NCBI RefSeq assembly: GCF_030269445.1
Contig: NZ_BSTJ01000002.1
Location: 744,001-808,000 of the forward strand
Reading direction: 5' to 3'
Length of the DNA: 64,000 nucleotides
Origin: Actinoallomurus iriomotensis
GTDB taxonomy: Bacteria > Actinomycetota > Actinomycetes > Streptosporangiales > Streptosporangiaceae
Positions within the stretch are counted from its first letter, which is position 1; each line of letters begins with the position of its first letter. The notes under the pieces are model-generated. The model was not told the origin of the DNA and did not search any database. It was given only the letters and a program-made list of their open reading frames with translations. The position numbers were made by a program, and so were the translations under genes. Positions 24,546 to 32,932 of the stretch are shown piece after piece.

Positions 24546-24578
24546 GATGGCGTCCTGTTCGACGAGCAGGACGCCATC
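24546..24578. terminator. Perfect 12-bp hairpin after the S53/SBBP operon
   Basis: GATGGCGTCCTG and CAGGACGCCATC pair perfectly around a 9-base loop, 17 bases after the SBBP stop, followed by only a short T-rich stretch (GGTCTTCT). It is probably the operon terminator. The left half and loop are also near-identical to an internal part of the NB-ARC gene at 25246-25276. Confidence 0.6.
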
Positions 24579-24625
24579 GGTCTTCTCGCGGAGGGCGGCG
24601 GGTCCTGGTCTGTCAGGATCGGCGC

Positions 24626-25009
24626 ATGCTGAACATCGGAACGATCGTGATGGGCGCGGCGGACGTCCGGCGCGCGGCGGACTTCTGGTGCCGGGCGCTG
24701 GACTACGTGCCCCGCGGCGGGGTGGTGGAGGACGCCTGGACGATGCTGGTGCCGGCGAACGGCTCCGGTGCCGGCCTGGCGCTCGGGTTCAGCGAGACGC
24801 CGGCGCAGGAGCACCCGCGCGTCCACCTCGACCTGTACGCGGACGACGCGGCGGAGCAGGCCGCCGAGGTACGGAGGCTGGTCGCGCTCGGCGCCGAGCG
24901 GGTCGACTGGGACCGGTACCCGGACGACCCCGACTTCGTCGTGCTGGCCGACACCGAGGGCAACCGCTTCTGCGTCATCGACGTGAGCCATACGCCCCCG
25001 CCGTCCTGA
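24626..25009 (+). CDS. VOC (glyoxalase-like) family protein
   Basis: A 127-residue protein with the two beta-alpha-beta-beta-beta halves of the vicinal oxygen chelate fold: IGTIVMGAADVRRAADFWCRAL opening and ending LADTEGNRFCVID, the usual DPEGN/FCV motif. Metal ligands are not obvious in the first half, so it may be a binding protein rather than an enzyme. It lies between the terminator hairpin and the convergent NB-ARC gene. Actinomycetes carry many such paralogues of unknown substrate. Confidence 0.85.
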   Translation: MLNIGTIVMGAADVRRAADFWCRALDYVPRGGVVEDAWTMLVPANGSGAGLALGFSETPAQEHPRVHLDLYADDAAEQAAEVRRLVALGAERVDWDRYPDDPDFVVLADTEGNRFCVIDVSHTPPPS

Positions 25010-25036
25010 CTCTCAGGCTTCCGGCTTCGCGACCGG

Positions 25037-26353
25037 CTACCGGACCGCCTCGTCGGCACGTAATTGCTCCGCCTCGGCGAACCCGGCGACCGAGGCACGG
25101 CGGCGCGTCGCCGCGCGGACCGCTCGCACGGCGTTGCGCAGGTGGCCGGGGCTCCACTCCCGGTCGATGACCTGCGCCACGATCAGCAGGAGCTCCGCCG
25201 CCTGGGCGAGCGGCCCACCGGGCTCCCTCGCGGCGCGCTCGACCGCGGTGAGGATGGCGTCCTGCTCGACGAACAGCCAGGCGCGCGCGGCCTCGCGGGT
25301 GAGGCGCTTCGACGGCGCCCCGCCCAGGACCCCGGTCGCCTCACGCGCCGCCGCGAGGTAGTGGTCGAGCAGGCCGCGCACGGCGCGTACGCGTTCCTCA
25401 CGGGTGCAGGAACGGTTCAGGGCGAAGAGCCGGAGCAGGTCGTGGAAGCGGTACCGGTCCGGGGCGCAGCTCTCCAGCAGGCTCAGGTCGGCCAGCGTCT
25501 CCAGGATGTCGTCGGCGCGCTGGGGCCGCAGGCCGAGCGCGGCGCCGGCGGCACCGGTCGAGAAGCCGGGCCCGTCGACCAGCGCCAGCAGCCGGAACGC
25601 CCGCGCCTCGTCCCGTCCCAGCAGGTCATAGCCCAGCCGGAAACAGGCGACGGCCGCGGGCAGTTCCTCCATCCGGCCGCGGGCGAGACGGCGGGCCAGG
25701 GCGTCGATCCGCAGCGAGGGACGGGCCGCCAGCCACGCCCCGGCGCCGCGTACCGCCAGCGGCAGGAACCCGCAGGCGGCCACCAGGTCGAGTGCCGCGG
25801 CGCGCTCGGCCGCCACGCGTTCCGCGCCGGCCGCGCTCTCCAGGAGCGCCACCGCCTCGTACGGCTCCAGCACGTCGAGGTCGAGCCGCCGGGCCCCGGG
25901 AAGCCCGGCCATCGTGGCACGACTCGTCACCAGCACCGCGGACCCGGACGACCCGGGCAGCAGCGGCCGTACCTGCGCGGGACTGCGCGCGTCGTCCAGC
26001 AGCACGAGCATCCGCCGGCCGGCCAGCTCGGACCGGTAGAGCGCCGCGCGTTCCTCGAGCGCGTCGGGGACCTCGCGCCGGCCGAAGGCGCGCAACAGCC
26101 CGCCGAGCAGGGCGTACGGCTCGGCCGGGCGATCGGCCATGCCGCGCAGGTCGACGTAGAGCGGTCCCCCGGAGAAGCGTCGCCGCACGGCGTGCGCGAC
26201 GTGCACGGCGAGAGCGGTCTTGCCGACGCCGCCCATGCCGTTCACGGCGGCGATCGGCACCGGCCCGCCGGACTGGAGCACGCCGGTCAGCTCGGCGACG
26301 GCGCCGCTCCGCCCGACGAAGTCCCCGATGTCCGGCGGAAGCCGGTACGGCAT
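25037..26353 (-). CDS. NB-ARC ATPase, truncated AfsR/SARP-like protein
   Basis: 438 residues. FVGRSGAVAELTGVL opens an NB-ARC domain with Walker A NGMGGVGKTALAVHVAH, kinase 2 RRMLVLLDDA and LVTSRATMAGL, then the winged-helix part (CFRLGYDLLGRDEARAFRLLAL). AfsR-type proteins normally carry an N-terminal SARP/BTAD DNA-binding part and a C-terminal TPR array; here the former is absent and the latter stops after about 60 residues. ATG 26353 has GGAGGAA in front, so the short form is probably translated. Without a DNA-binding domain it may act through a partner, or be a remnant next to a deletion scar. Confidence 0.85.
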   Translation of the reverse strand: MPYRLPPDIGDFVGRSGAVAELTGVLQSGGPVPIAAVNGMGGVGKTALAVHVAHAVRRRFSGGPLYVDLRGMADRPAEPYALLGGLLRAFGRREVPDALEERAALYRSELAGRRMLVLLDDARSPAQVRPLLPGSSGSAVLVTSRATMAGLPGARRLDLDVLEPYEAVALLESAAGAERVAAERAAALDLVAACGFLPLAVRGAGAWLAARPSLRIDALARRLARGRMEELPAAVACFRLGYDLLGRDEARAFRLLALVDGPGFSTGAAGAALGLRPQRADDILETLADLSLLESCAPDRYRFHDLLRLFALNRSCTREERVRAVRGLLDHYLAAAREATGVLGGAPSKRLTREAARAWLFVEQDAILTAVERAAREPGGPLAQAAELLLIVAQVIDREWSPGHLRNAVRAVRAATRRRASVAGFAEAEQLRADEAVR

Positions 26354-26560
26354 CACAGGTTCCTCCGTGTGAGCGTGTCGAGAAAGAGAGCCCTGCACCG
26401 GTCCGTCACCTCCGGTGCAGGGCTCCGGCTTCCCGGCCTGGTACGGCGCGGGTCGCCTCCCCCGTCCTCGCCCGGCAACGCAGCGGCATTGGCCTCCGGG
26501 CGAATGGCCGGGCCTTTACCCCCTCGGCCCGTCCACGTGAAGAATTCTGCGGGGCGGCGA

Positions 26561-26761
26561 TCAACGTCCGATCAACGAGGAATCAACGCCGGCCGGCTCA
26601 GCCGAGCGCGGCGGTCGCGCCCACCGCTCGTGGAGCGTCTGACCTGCGAGCATGCCGAACGCCAGCTGCTCGGCCGGGTCCGGCACGCCGCGCTTCTCGA
26701 GTGCCCCGGCCATGGCCACGGCGAGGCCGGCGCGCTTGAACGCCGCGCGCTCACGCGGAGA
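26561..26761 (-). pseudogene. 3' remnant of a TetR-family regulator gene
   Basis: The minus strand encodes ERAAFKRAGLAVAMAGALEK followed by RGVPDPAEQLAFGMLAGQTLHERWA and a stop at 26561. This matches the last helices of TetR/AcrR C-terminal domains (RGVPDP and the LHERW end are typical). No start codon or HTH exists upstream; similarity ends abruptly near 26760, where a fragment of another gene on the opposite strand begins. Confidence 0.55.
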
Positions 26762-26844
26762 CCCGGCGGCTGCTGGGCTGGGAGCCGGTCCGGCCCGGCC
26801 TCCTCACCGACCTGGAGCAAGGCCCCTACTTCACCGCCGGGTGA
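26752..26844 (+). pseudogene. 3' remnant of an NAD(P)-dependent epimerase/reductase gene
   Basis: The plus strand encodes AETRRLLGWEPVRPGLLTDL then EQGPYF and a TGA at 26842, the characteristic C terminus of atypical SDR/NAD(P)-dependent epimerase-like reductases (TRELLGW-P-GPGLLEDL). A stop in the same frame at 26737 and no upstream similarity show that only the last 30 codons remain. It shares its 5' break point with the TetR remnant. Confidence 0.5.
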
Positions 26845-26877
26845 GCCGGGCCACGCGGTGCCGCCGGCCGGGCCCGG

Positions 26878-27288
26878 CTACGCGCGGTGTCCGGGGAAGA
26901 GGGCCGCCGCCACATGCCGGGTGTCCGCGTACTCGACGACGGAGGCGATCCGGCCGTCGCGGACCGTGTAGACACCGATGCAGCGGTTGTCGTACGTGCC
27001 GCCGTACACGGTCCGCGCCGTCGAGGTCCACTCGGCGACCACGCGGTCGTCCTCGGCGATCGTGCCGATCAGCTCGATCCTCATCGTGCCGGGGACGAGG
27101 AGCGGTCCCATGCCGCCCAGGAATTCGCCGACGATCGCGTCGCGGCCCCGCCACACCTTCGAGATCGGCAGGTCGCCCGGGTAGTGCCAGGTCGCGTCCT
27201 CGGCGAAGCTCTCGTAGACGACGTCGGCGTCGCCGTCGCGGACGGCCTCGACGTAGCGGACGACGACGGCTCGGGGGTCGGTGGTCAT
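26878..27288 (-). CDS. SnoaL-like (NTF2-fold) protein
   Basis: A 136-residue polyketide-cyclase/SnoaL-type protein: VVVRYVEAVRDGDADVVYESFAEDATWHYPGDLP, the WRGRDAIVGEFL helix and the GVYTVRDGRIASVVEYADTRHVA end strand (motifs shown in part). The ATG has AAGGAG upstream, 29 bases after the reductase stop, so the two genes form an operon. The fold accommodates ester hydrolysis, isomerisation or simple ligand binding; the function is not determined. Confidence 0.87.
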   Translation of the reverse strand: MTTDPRAVVVRYVEAVRDGDADVVYESFAEDATWHYPGDLPISKVWRGRDAIVGEFLGGMGPLLVPGTMRIELIGTIAEDDRVVAEWTSTARTVYGGTYDNRCIGVYTVRDGRIASVVEYADTRHVAAALFPGHRA

Positions 27289-27317
27289 GGTCGTACTCCT
27301 TGGTCCGTTCGATCTGT

Positions 27318-28238
27318 TCAGGAGAGGGTGAGCACGGCCTTGCCGCGGATGCGGCGGTCGCGCAGGTCGGTGAGGACGGTCGCGGTGTCGGCCCAGTCCG
27401 CGACGCGGCCGATCTCGGGGTGCAGGCGGCCTTCGGCGGTGAGCCGGACGAGCGCCGCGAGGTCGTCGCCGAGGCCGGTGTCCGCGTCGAGGTAGTGGAA
27501 GTGGCGGATGACGGCCGACTCGGGCCCGTCGAAGAAGTCGAAGAAGTCGAGCGTCGCCGGGGTACGGCTGGCCTGCCCGAACCAGACGAGCGTGCCGCGC
27601 TTCGCCAGCCGCGCGAGGACGACGGGAAGTGTCTCGCCGCCCGTCGACTCCAGGACGATGTCGTACCGCCCCCGCGCGTCCGCCGGGTCGTGGACGATCG
27701 CGGCGGCGCCGAGCTCGGTGAGCCGAGCGCCGCGTACGGCGTCCCGGGTCACGGCGGTGACCTCCGCGCCGGCGGCGGCCGCGAGCTCGGTCACGAAGTG
27801 GCCCACGCCCCCGGACGCACCGGTCACCAGCAGGCGCCGCCCCAGCACGGGCCCGGCCGTCCGCAGCAGCCGCAACGCGGTGAGCCCCGCGAGCGGCAGC
27901 GCGGCGCCCTGGAGCGCGGACACGGTGTCCGGCAGCACCGCGAGCGCGTCGGCCGGCACGGCCGCGAACTCCGCCCAGCCGCCCGCCATGGGATGGCCGA
28001 CGACGCGGGCGATACCGGCCGGCCCGCTCCCGTCGGCGGCGGGCTGCACGACGAGCCCCGCGATGTCCTTGCCGGGCCGCTCGCCGGGCGCGGGCGCCTC
28101 CAGCTTGAACATCTCGCCCCGGTTGGCCGAGAACGCCTCGACCTTCACGAGCGCCTCGTTCGCGCGCGGCACCGGCTCGGGCACGTCGGCGAGCACGACC
28201 GGTTCGGCGGGATCCCCGGTCGGGATGAGAGCTTTCAT
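27318..28238 (-). CDS. NADP-dependent quinone-oxidoreductase-like MDR protein
   Basis: A 306-residue medium-chain reductase of the zinc-free quinone oxidoreductase group: N-terminal GroES-like domain with PGKDIAGLV, then the Rossmann motif VTGASGGVGHFVTELAAAAG and ending RIRGKAVLTLS. No structural zinc cysteines are present. It is divergent from a LysR regulator with a strong palindrome in between, and is followed by the SnoaL gene. It likely reduces an enone or quinone using NADPH. Confidence 0.9.
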   Translation of the reverse strand: MKALIPTGDPAEPVVLADVPEPVPRANEALVKVEAFSANRGEMFKLEAPAPGERPGKDIAGLVVQPAADGSGPAGIARVVGHPMAGGWAEFAAVPADALAVLPDTVSALQGAALPLAGLTALRLLRTAGPVLGRRLLVTGASGGVGHFVTELAAAAGAEVTAVTRDAVRGARLTELGAAAIVHDPADARGRYDIVLESTGGETLPVVLARLAKRGTLVWFGQASRTPATLDFFDFFDGPESAVIRHFHYLDADTGLGDDLAALVRLTAEGRLHPEIGRVADWADTATVLTDLRDRRIRGKAVLTLS

Positions 28239-28316
28239 CGTGATGCCTCCCTGGTAATTCCTGAGGACACTTCACCGGGTGCGGCGGTGGCGGGGCCAAC
28301 AACGGAGCCGCACGGC

Positions 28317-28335
28317 CGACAACGCCGCGTTGTCG
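28317..28335. promoter_or_regulatory. Palindromic operator at the LysR/reductase divergent promoter
   Basis: CGACAACG-CCG-CGTTGTCG is a perfect 8-bp inverted repeat with a 3-bp spacer, ending 3 bases before the LysR ATG and 79 bases from the reductase start. LysR-type proteins usually bind such dyads in the divergent gap. The regulator would repress its own gene from here; inference from position only. Confidence 0.55.
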
Positions 28336-28338
28336 CAT

Positions 28339-29310
28339 ATGGTCGGCGGCGTGGACCTCGACCTCGCCCTGGTCCGTGCGTTCGTCGCGACCGCCGAGAC
28401 GCTGCACTTCGGGCTTGCCGCCAAGCGGCTGAACACCAGCCAGCAGGCGCTGTCGAAGCGCATCGCGCGCCTGGAGTCGCTGCTCACCGTGCGGCTGTTC
28501 GAACGCGAGGGCGGCACGCGGTTGACCGAGGCCGGTGAGCGGTTCGAACCGGCCGCGCGCGAGGCTCTCGCCGCGGGTGAGCGCGCGGTCGCGGCGGCGC
28601 TGGGCGCCGGGCAGGTCGTACGGATCGACGTGTGGGGCCACCTCTACGCGCCGATGCGCACCGTCGCGCAGGCGGTGGAGGCCCTCGGCGCGATCCGGTT
28701 GGAGCCGGGCCCGGCACGTGACTGGCCGTCGGCCGCGGAGGCGCTGCTGCGCGGCGACACCGACCTGGGTTTCGGCCGGGTGCACCCGCTGCCCGGCGGC
28801 CGCGACGCGGGCCTCGCCCAGCGGCTCGTGCGCCTGGAGCCCGTCGACGCGGTGGTCAGCACGTCCCACCCGCTGGCCGGCGCGGGCGAACTGCGCCCCG
28901 CCGACCTGCGGGACAGCACACTGTGGTGCCCGGCCGAGCTGCCCCGTCTGGACTTCCTACGACGCTTCGCCGACGAGTTCGGCGTCACCCGACGCGAGGA
29001 GGGCCCCAACCTGGGCCTCGACCACCTCGTTCAGCGCATCCGCACCGATGCGACGTGCTTCACGCTCTTCCCCGCCGACGCGCCGCTGCCCGGCGACGCG
29101 GGTCTGCGCTCCGTCCCGATTGTCGCGCCGACCCCGCTGTACGCGTGGTCGGTCGCCTGGCGCGAGTCGCACCTCCATCCGCTGCTCGACACCCTGCTGC
29201 GCGGTTTCGCCGAAGCGGGCCGCACCCGGCGCTGGCTGGACTACGCGCCGGAGCGTGACTGGCTCCCGGAGTCGGACCACGCCGCACTCGCGGGTCCGCC
29301 AAGGGGCTGA
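28339..29310 (+). CDS. LysR-family transcriptional regulator
   Basis: 323 residues: N-terminal wHTH (LVRAFVATAETLHFGLAAKRLNTSQQALSKRIARLE in outline) and the LysR effector domain with TDLGFGRVHPLPGG and VVSTSHPLAG. No clear ribosome site precedes the ATG at 28339; a GTG at 28351 begins exactly at the conserved DLDLALVRAF and could be the true start. It is divergent from the quinone-reductase/SnoaL operon, its probable target. Confidence 0.9.
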   Translation: MVGGVDLDLALVRAFVATAETLHFGLAAKRLNTSQQALSKRIARLESLLTVRLFEREGGTRLTEAGERFEPAAREALAAGERAVAAALGAGQVVRIDVWGHLYAPMRTVAQAVEALGAIRLEPGPARDWPSAAEALLRGDTDLGFGRVHPLPGGRDAGLAQRLVRLEPVDAVVSTSHPLAGAGELRPADLRDSTLWCPAELPRLDFLRRFADEFGVTRREEGPNLGLDHLVQRIRTDATCFTLFPADAPLPGDAGLRSVPIVAPTPLYAWSVAWRESHLHPLLDTLLRGFAEAGRTRRWLDYAPERDWLPESDHAALAGPPRG

Positions 29311-29326
29311 CTCCGGCAGCGTCTTC

Positions 29327-30427
29327 TTACAGATAGAAGCCGGTCTCGGTGGCCGGTGGCGGGGTGCCCGCGTCGCGCCCGTCGCGCAGGGCGTACAGCT
29401 CGGCGAGCGTCGCGCCGTGGCCCAGGTCGTGCGCGGCGGCGTCGGCGCCGAGCCAGGCCGTGGCCTCCGCCGGTGACATCCGGCCCACCTCCACCTGGGC
29501 CAGGCAGCGCCCCGGCCGTACGACGGCGGGGTGCAGGGCCGCGAGCGGCTCGTTCGTGGTGATCGCGACGAGCACGTCGCGGCCCTGGCCGAGCAGGCCG
29601 TCGGTCAGGTTGAGCAGCCGGGACAGGCCCTGTCCGGTGGCGGCCTTGGCGTCACCGCTGATCAGCTCGTCGCAGTCCTCGACGACGAGGAGCCGCCAGC
29701 GCCGGTCGTCGTCGTCCTCGCCGACCGCGACCTCCATGAGGTACGCGGGGTTGCTGAAGAGCTGCTCCGGATCGAGCACGCAATCGAACTGGCACCACTT
29801 GGACCACTCGCGGGCCATGGCGCGCAGCGCGGTGGTCTTGCCCGTGCCCGGCGGGCCGTGCAGGAGCACCAGGCGTCCGCCGATGTCGTCGGGGGTCACC
29901 TCGGTCAGCCGGTCGACGGCGGTTGCCGCCGCCGCGGTGTAGTTGTCGCGGATCTCCGCCCAGGTCGCGGCGGTGATGGAGCGCTGGCTGCGCGCCGCGC
30001 CGTGCGACCCCAGGTGCCAGAAGCCCATCTCGACCCGGTCCTCCTCCGGAGGCGGCGGCTCGACGGCGTCGCGGATCGCCTCCTCCAGCACGGAGGTGCA
30101 CAGCTCGTCGCTGACCGCGGTCACCTCGACCATGCCCGACCCGCCGCGCCAGCGCACGGACCGCAGCGTCCAGCCGTCACCGCGGGCGAGCAACGCCTCG
30201 CGGTTGTCCTCGCGTGACGTGCGCAGCACCCGCGCCCCGGCCGGCCGCAGCAGCGCGTCGGGCCGGATGCGCTCCATCCGCTTGGACCGGGCGAACGGCT
30301 GCCGCCCGGCCGCGAACGCCTCCATGGCCAGCACGTCGATCACGTCACCGAGGGTGTCGGTGGTGTCGAGCTGGAACACCACGGGAGGCTCCGGTTCGGA
30401 CCCGTTGATCGGCAGGAGATCGGACAT
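29327..30427 (-). CDS. AAA-family ATPase with DUF5925-like N-terminal region
   Basis: 366 residues. The first 170 form a conserved actinobacterial region (DTTDTLGDVIDVLAMEAF, SKRMERIRPDALL) that I believe is DUF5925. The AAA core has Walker A LLHGPPGTGKTTALRA, Walker B RLLVVEDCDELI, sensor-1 LVAITTNEPLAALHPAV and arginine RPGRCLAQVEV. ATG 30427 lies 16 bases after the hydrolase stop; a TTG 42 bases upstream would overlap that gene. It ends the minus-strand acyl-CoA ligase run. Its remodelling target is unknown. Confidence 0.85.
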   Translation of the reverse strand: MSDLLPINGSEPEPPVVFQLDTTDTLGDVIDVLAMEAFAAGRQPFARSKRMERIRPDALLRPAGARVLRTSREDNREALLARGDGWTLRSVRWRGGSGMVEVTAVSDELCTSVLEEAIRDAVEPPPPEEDRVEMGFWHLGSHGAARSQRSITAATWAEIRDNYTAAAATAVDRLTEVTPDDIGGRLVLLHGPPGTGKTTALRAMAREWSKWCQFDCVLDPEQLFSNPAYLMEVAVGEDDDDRRWRLLVVEDCDELISGDAKAATGQGLSRLLNLTDGLLGQGRDVLVAITTNEPLAALHPAVVRPGRCLAQVEVGRMSPAEATAWLGADAAAHDLGHGATLAELYALRDGRDAGTPPPATETGFYL

Positions 30428-30443
30428 GAAGTCAATGATCAGG

Positions 30444-31322
30444 TCATCCGTGTGCCCGCGTCCACTCAATACCCGCCAGGAAGTCGCGAAGCAGCGCGGT
30501 CGCGGTCGCGGTCGCCGGATCCTCGCGGAAGAGCCCGTGGCCGGCGTCCGGTACGACGTGCAGCCGCGCGCCCGGCAGCTCGGCGGCGAGTCGCCGGGCG
30601 GCGGGCACGGTGGCCACCGGGTCGTGCTCGCCGGCCAGGATCATCGTCGGGCAGGTGACCTGACCGAGCCGTGGCCAGGGGTCGAAGTCGTCGTAGAGGA
30701 CCTGGCGGAAGTGTTCGAGCACGTCGGGGTTCCAGCGGATGCGCCGCAGCCGGTCGGGGCCGTCGGGGTCGCCACCGGGACGCTGCGAGTAGAGGGGAAG
30801 ACAGACGCGCGGGTACGCCTCCCGGATCTCGTCGGAGTCCTCGCCGTCCCAGTAGCGCCGCGCGATCTCGCGGGCCTCGGCGCCGCCGAGCCGTTCCATG
30901 ATGGCGAGCCGTTCGTCCGTCTCGCCGGGCATCACGCTGTCGAGCACCACTCCGCCCAGCCGGGCGGAGTGCCGGATGGCGGCCGTCAGCGCCACCCAGC
31001 CGCCGGCGGAGGTGCCGAGCAGAACGGGTTCGGCGATGTCCAGCGCGTCGCAGAAGGCGATGACGTCGTCGGCCCAGCGGTCCCAGGTCCAGGACTCGGG
31101 GCCGCCGCGGTCCGAGCGCCCGCTCCCCCGCTGGTCCAGGTAGATCACCTGGGCGTGTTCGGTGACGCCGTCGAGCACCGGCTTGAACGTCGTGTGGTCG
31201 GCGCCGGGCCCGCCGTGCAGGGCGATGACCGTCGGGCGTTCGACCATCGCGGGGCCGTCGGGGACGAGCCCGCAGCCGTCGACGTCGAAGTACAGGGAGA
31301 TGTCACCGATCGCGACGCGCAT
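30444..31322 (-). CDS. Alpha/beta hydrolase, proline iminopeptidase-like
   Basis: 292 residues: HGGPGADHTTFKPVLDG oxyanion motif, YLDQRGSGRSDRG, nucleophile Ser in LLGTSAGGWVAL, Asp in LAGEHDPVATVP and His in DAGHGLFREDP. The HGGPG plus DQRGSGRS combination is typical of the S33 prolyl aminopeptidase group, though many members are esterases. ATG 31322 was chosen; a GTG nine bases upstream is equally possible. It sits 27 bases downstream of the FadD gene in the same operon. Confidence 0.88.
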   Translation of the reverse strand: MRVAIGDISLYFDVDGCGLVPDGPAMVERPTVIALHGGPGADHTTFKPVLDGVTEHAQVIYLDQRGSGRSDRGGPESWTWDRWADDVIAFCDALDIAEPVLLGTSAGGWVALTAAIRHSARLGGVVLDSVMPGETDERLAIMERLGGAEAREIARRYWDGEDSDEIREAYPRVCLPLYSQRPGGDPDGPDRLRRIRWNPDVLEHFRQVLYDDFDPWPRLGQVTCPTMILAGEHDPVATVPAARRLAAELPGARLHVVPDAGHGLFREDPATATATALLRDFLAGIEWTRAHG

Positions 31323-31349
31323 GGAGCCCACGATGGCCGCGAGTGCGGG

Positions 31350-32876
31350 CTATTTCCAGTACTCGTCCTTCAGCAGGCGCTTGTAGAGCTTGCCGGTCGG
31401 GTGGCGGGGCAGTTCGGCGCGGAAGTCGACCGTACGCGGGCACTTGTAGTGCGCCAGGTTCGCCCGGCAGTGCTCGATGAGCTCCCGTTCCAGCTCCGGG
31501 CCCGCCTCGGTGAGGTCCATCGGCTGCACGACGGCCTTGACCGCCTCGCCCATCTCCGGGTCCGGTACGCCGATCACCGCCACGTCGGCGACCTTCGGAT
31601 GGACGGCGAGGAGGTTCTCCGCCTCCTGCGGGTAGACGTTCACCCCGCCACTGATGATCATGTACGACAGCCGGTCGGTGAGGTAGAGGAAGCCCTCCTC
31701 GTCCACGTACCCGACGTCGCCCAGCGTGGTCCAGCCACGGCCGTGCGGGTCGCGGGACGACGCGGTCTTCGCCGGATCGTCGTGGTACTCGAACTCCGGG
31801 CCGCCCGCGAAGTACAGCGTCCCGGTCCGCCCCACCGGAAGCTCCTCGCCCTCCTCGTCGCAGACGTGGATCTCACCGAGCAGTGGCCGGCCGACCGTGC
31901 CCGGGTGCTCCAGCCACGCCTTGGAGTCGGCGTAGACGAAGCAGTTGCCCTCGGTGCCGGCGTAGTACTCGTGCAGCACCGGCCCCCACCAGTCGATCAT
32001 CTGCCGCTTGACCTCGACCGGGCAGGGCGCGGCGGCGTGCACGGCGTACCGCAGGCTCGACAGGTCGTACCCCGTCCGGGTCGCCTCCGGCAGCTTGAGC
32101 ATGCGGATGAACATCGTCGGCACCCACTGGCTGTGCGTCACCCCGTACCGCTCGATCAGCCGCAGCGCCTCCTCCGGGTCGAACCGCTCCATCACCACGA
32201 CGGTCGAGCCGAAGCGGTGGAAGGTGAGGCAGTAGCGCAGCGGCGCGGCGTGGTACAGCGGGGCCGGTGACAGGTAGACCGAGTGCTCGTCCGGCTGGAA
32301 GAGGAAGGACACCAGCTGGGTGAGCTTGTTCGGCGAGCCGGCCGGGGCGAGCGACAGCGTGGGCTTGACCCCCTTGGGCCGTCCGGTGGTGCCCGAGGAG
32401 TAGAGCATGTCCACGCCCTCGCACTCGTCCTCGATCGGCCCGGCGGGCTGCCCGGCGATCCGCTCCTCGTACGAGTCGAAGCCCGGCGCCACGCCGTCGA
32501 GCATGAGCCGCAGCTCGACACCGGGCGTCCGGTCGCCGACCGCGGTCGCCACCTCCGCCAGCCGCGCCGAGGTGAGGAAGACGCGCGCCCCGCAGTTGTC
32601 GATGATGTAGGCGAGCTCGTCGGCCTGCAGGCGGGAGCTGATCGCGGTGTAGTACAGCCCGGAGCGCTGCGCCGCCCACGCGATCGCCAGGAACGACGGG
32701 TGGTTCTCCAGCATGAAGGCCACGTGGTCGCCGGGCCGCAGCCCCTCGGCCCGCAGCAGCTGGGCGAGCCGGTTGGACTCCTCGTCCAGCTCGCGGAAGG
32801 TGATGACCTTGCCCGAGCCCGCCATGATCACTGCTGGTTTGTCCGGCGTCAGGGCCGCGATCTGTCCCAGGTGCAC
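31350..32876 (-). CDS. Acyl-CoA synthetase (AMP-forming), FadD-like 1
   Basis: 508 residues of the ANL superfamily. P-loop YSSGTTGRPKGVKPTL, A5 motif HEYYAGTEGN, A7 YLTDRLSYMI and A10 Lys in PTGKLYKRLLKDEYW are intact. GTG 32876 begins at HLGQIAALTPDKPAVI; a -10-like TAGCGT lies eight bases upstream and a 9-bp dyad ends at the start codon, suggesting a regulated leaderless transcript. It is similar to the second ligase in the same run, and activates an aliphatic or aromatic acid with CoA; the exact acid is unknown. Confidence 0.9.
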   Translation of the reverse strand: MHLGQIAALTPDKPAVIMAGSGKVITFRELDEESNRLAQLLRAEGLRPGDHVAFMLENHPSFLAIAWAAQRSGLYYTAISSRLQADELAYIIDNCGARVFLTSARLAEVATAVGDRTPGVELRLMLDGVAPGFDSYEERIAGQPAGPIEDECEGVDMLYSSGTTGRPKGVKPTLSLAPAGSPNKLTQLVSFLFQPDEHSVYLSPAPLYHAAPLRYCLTFHRFGSTVVVMERFDPEEALRLIERYGVTHSQWVPTMFIRMLKLPEATRTGYDLSSLRYAVHAAAPCPVEVKRQMIDWWGPVLHEYYAGTEGNCFVYADSKAWLEHPGTVGRPLLGEIHVCDEEGEELPVGRTGTLYFAGGPEFEYHDDPAKTASSRDPHGRGWTTLGDVGYVDEEGFLYLTDRLSYMIISGGVNVYPQEAENLLAVHPKVADVAVIGVPDPEMGEAVKAVVQPMDLTEAGPELERELIEHCRANLAHYKCPRTVDFRAELPRHPTGKLYKRLLKDEYWK

Positions 32877-32900
32877 GAAACCGAACGCTACTCGGTTTCG
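32876..32900 (-). promoter_or_regulatory. Operator/leaderless promoter at fadD-like 1
   Basis: CGAAACCGA and TCGGTTTCG form a perfect 9-bp inverted repeat with a 7-bp spacer. The spacer and right flank contain TAGCGT on the minus strand, a TAnnnT -10 element placed eight bases before the GTG start. The dyad overlaps both the promoter and the first base of the gene, so a bound TetR-type repressor would block initiation. The TetR at 35443-36090 is the nearest candidate. Confidence 0.55.
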
Positions 32901-32932
32901 TCGCGGCGCGGAAGGACGCGGAGGCCGGCCGG

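Noticed and set aside
26581-26971. Plus-strand frame continuing through 26.6-27 kb as a large ORF
   Set aside because: It is Arg/Pro-rich and antisense to real minus-strand genes; only the last 30 codons of the reductase remnant look like protein.
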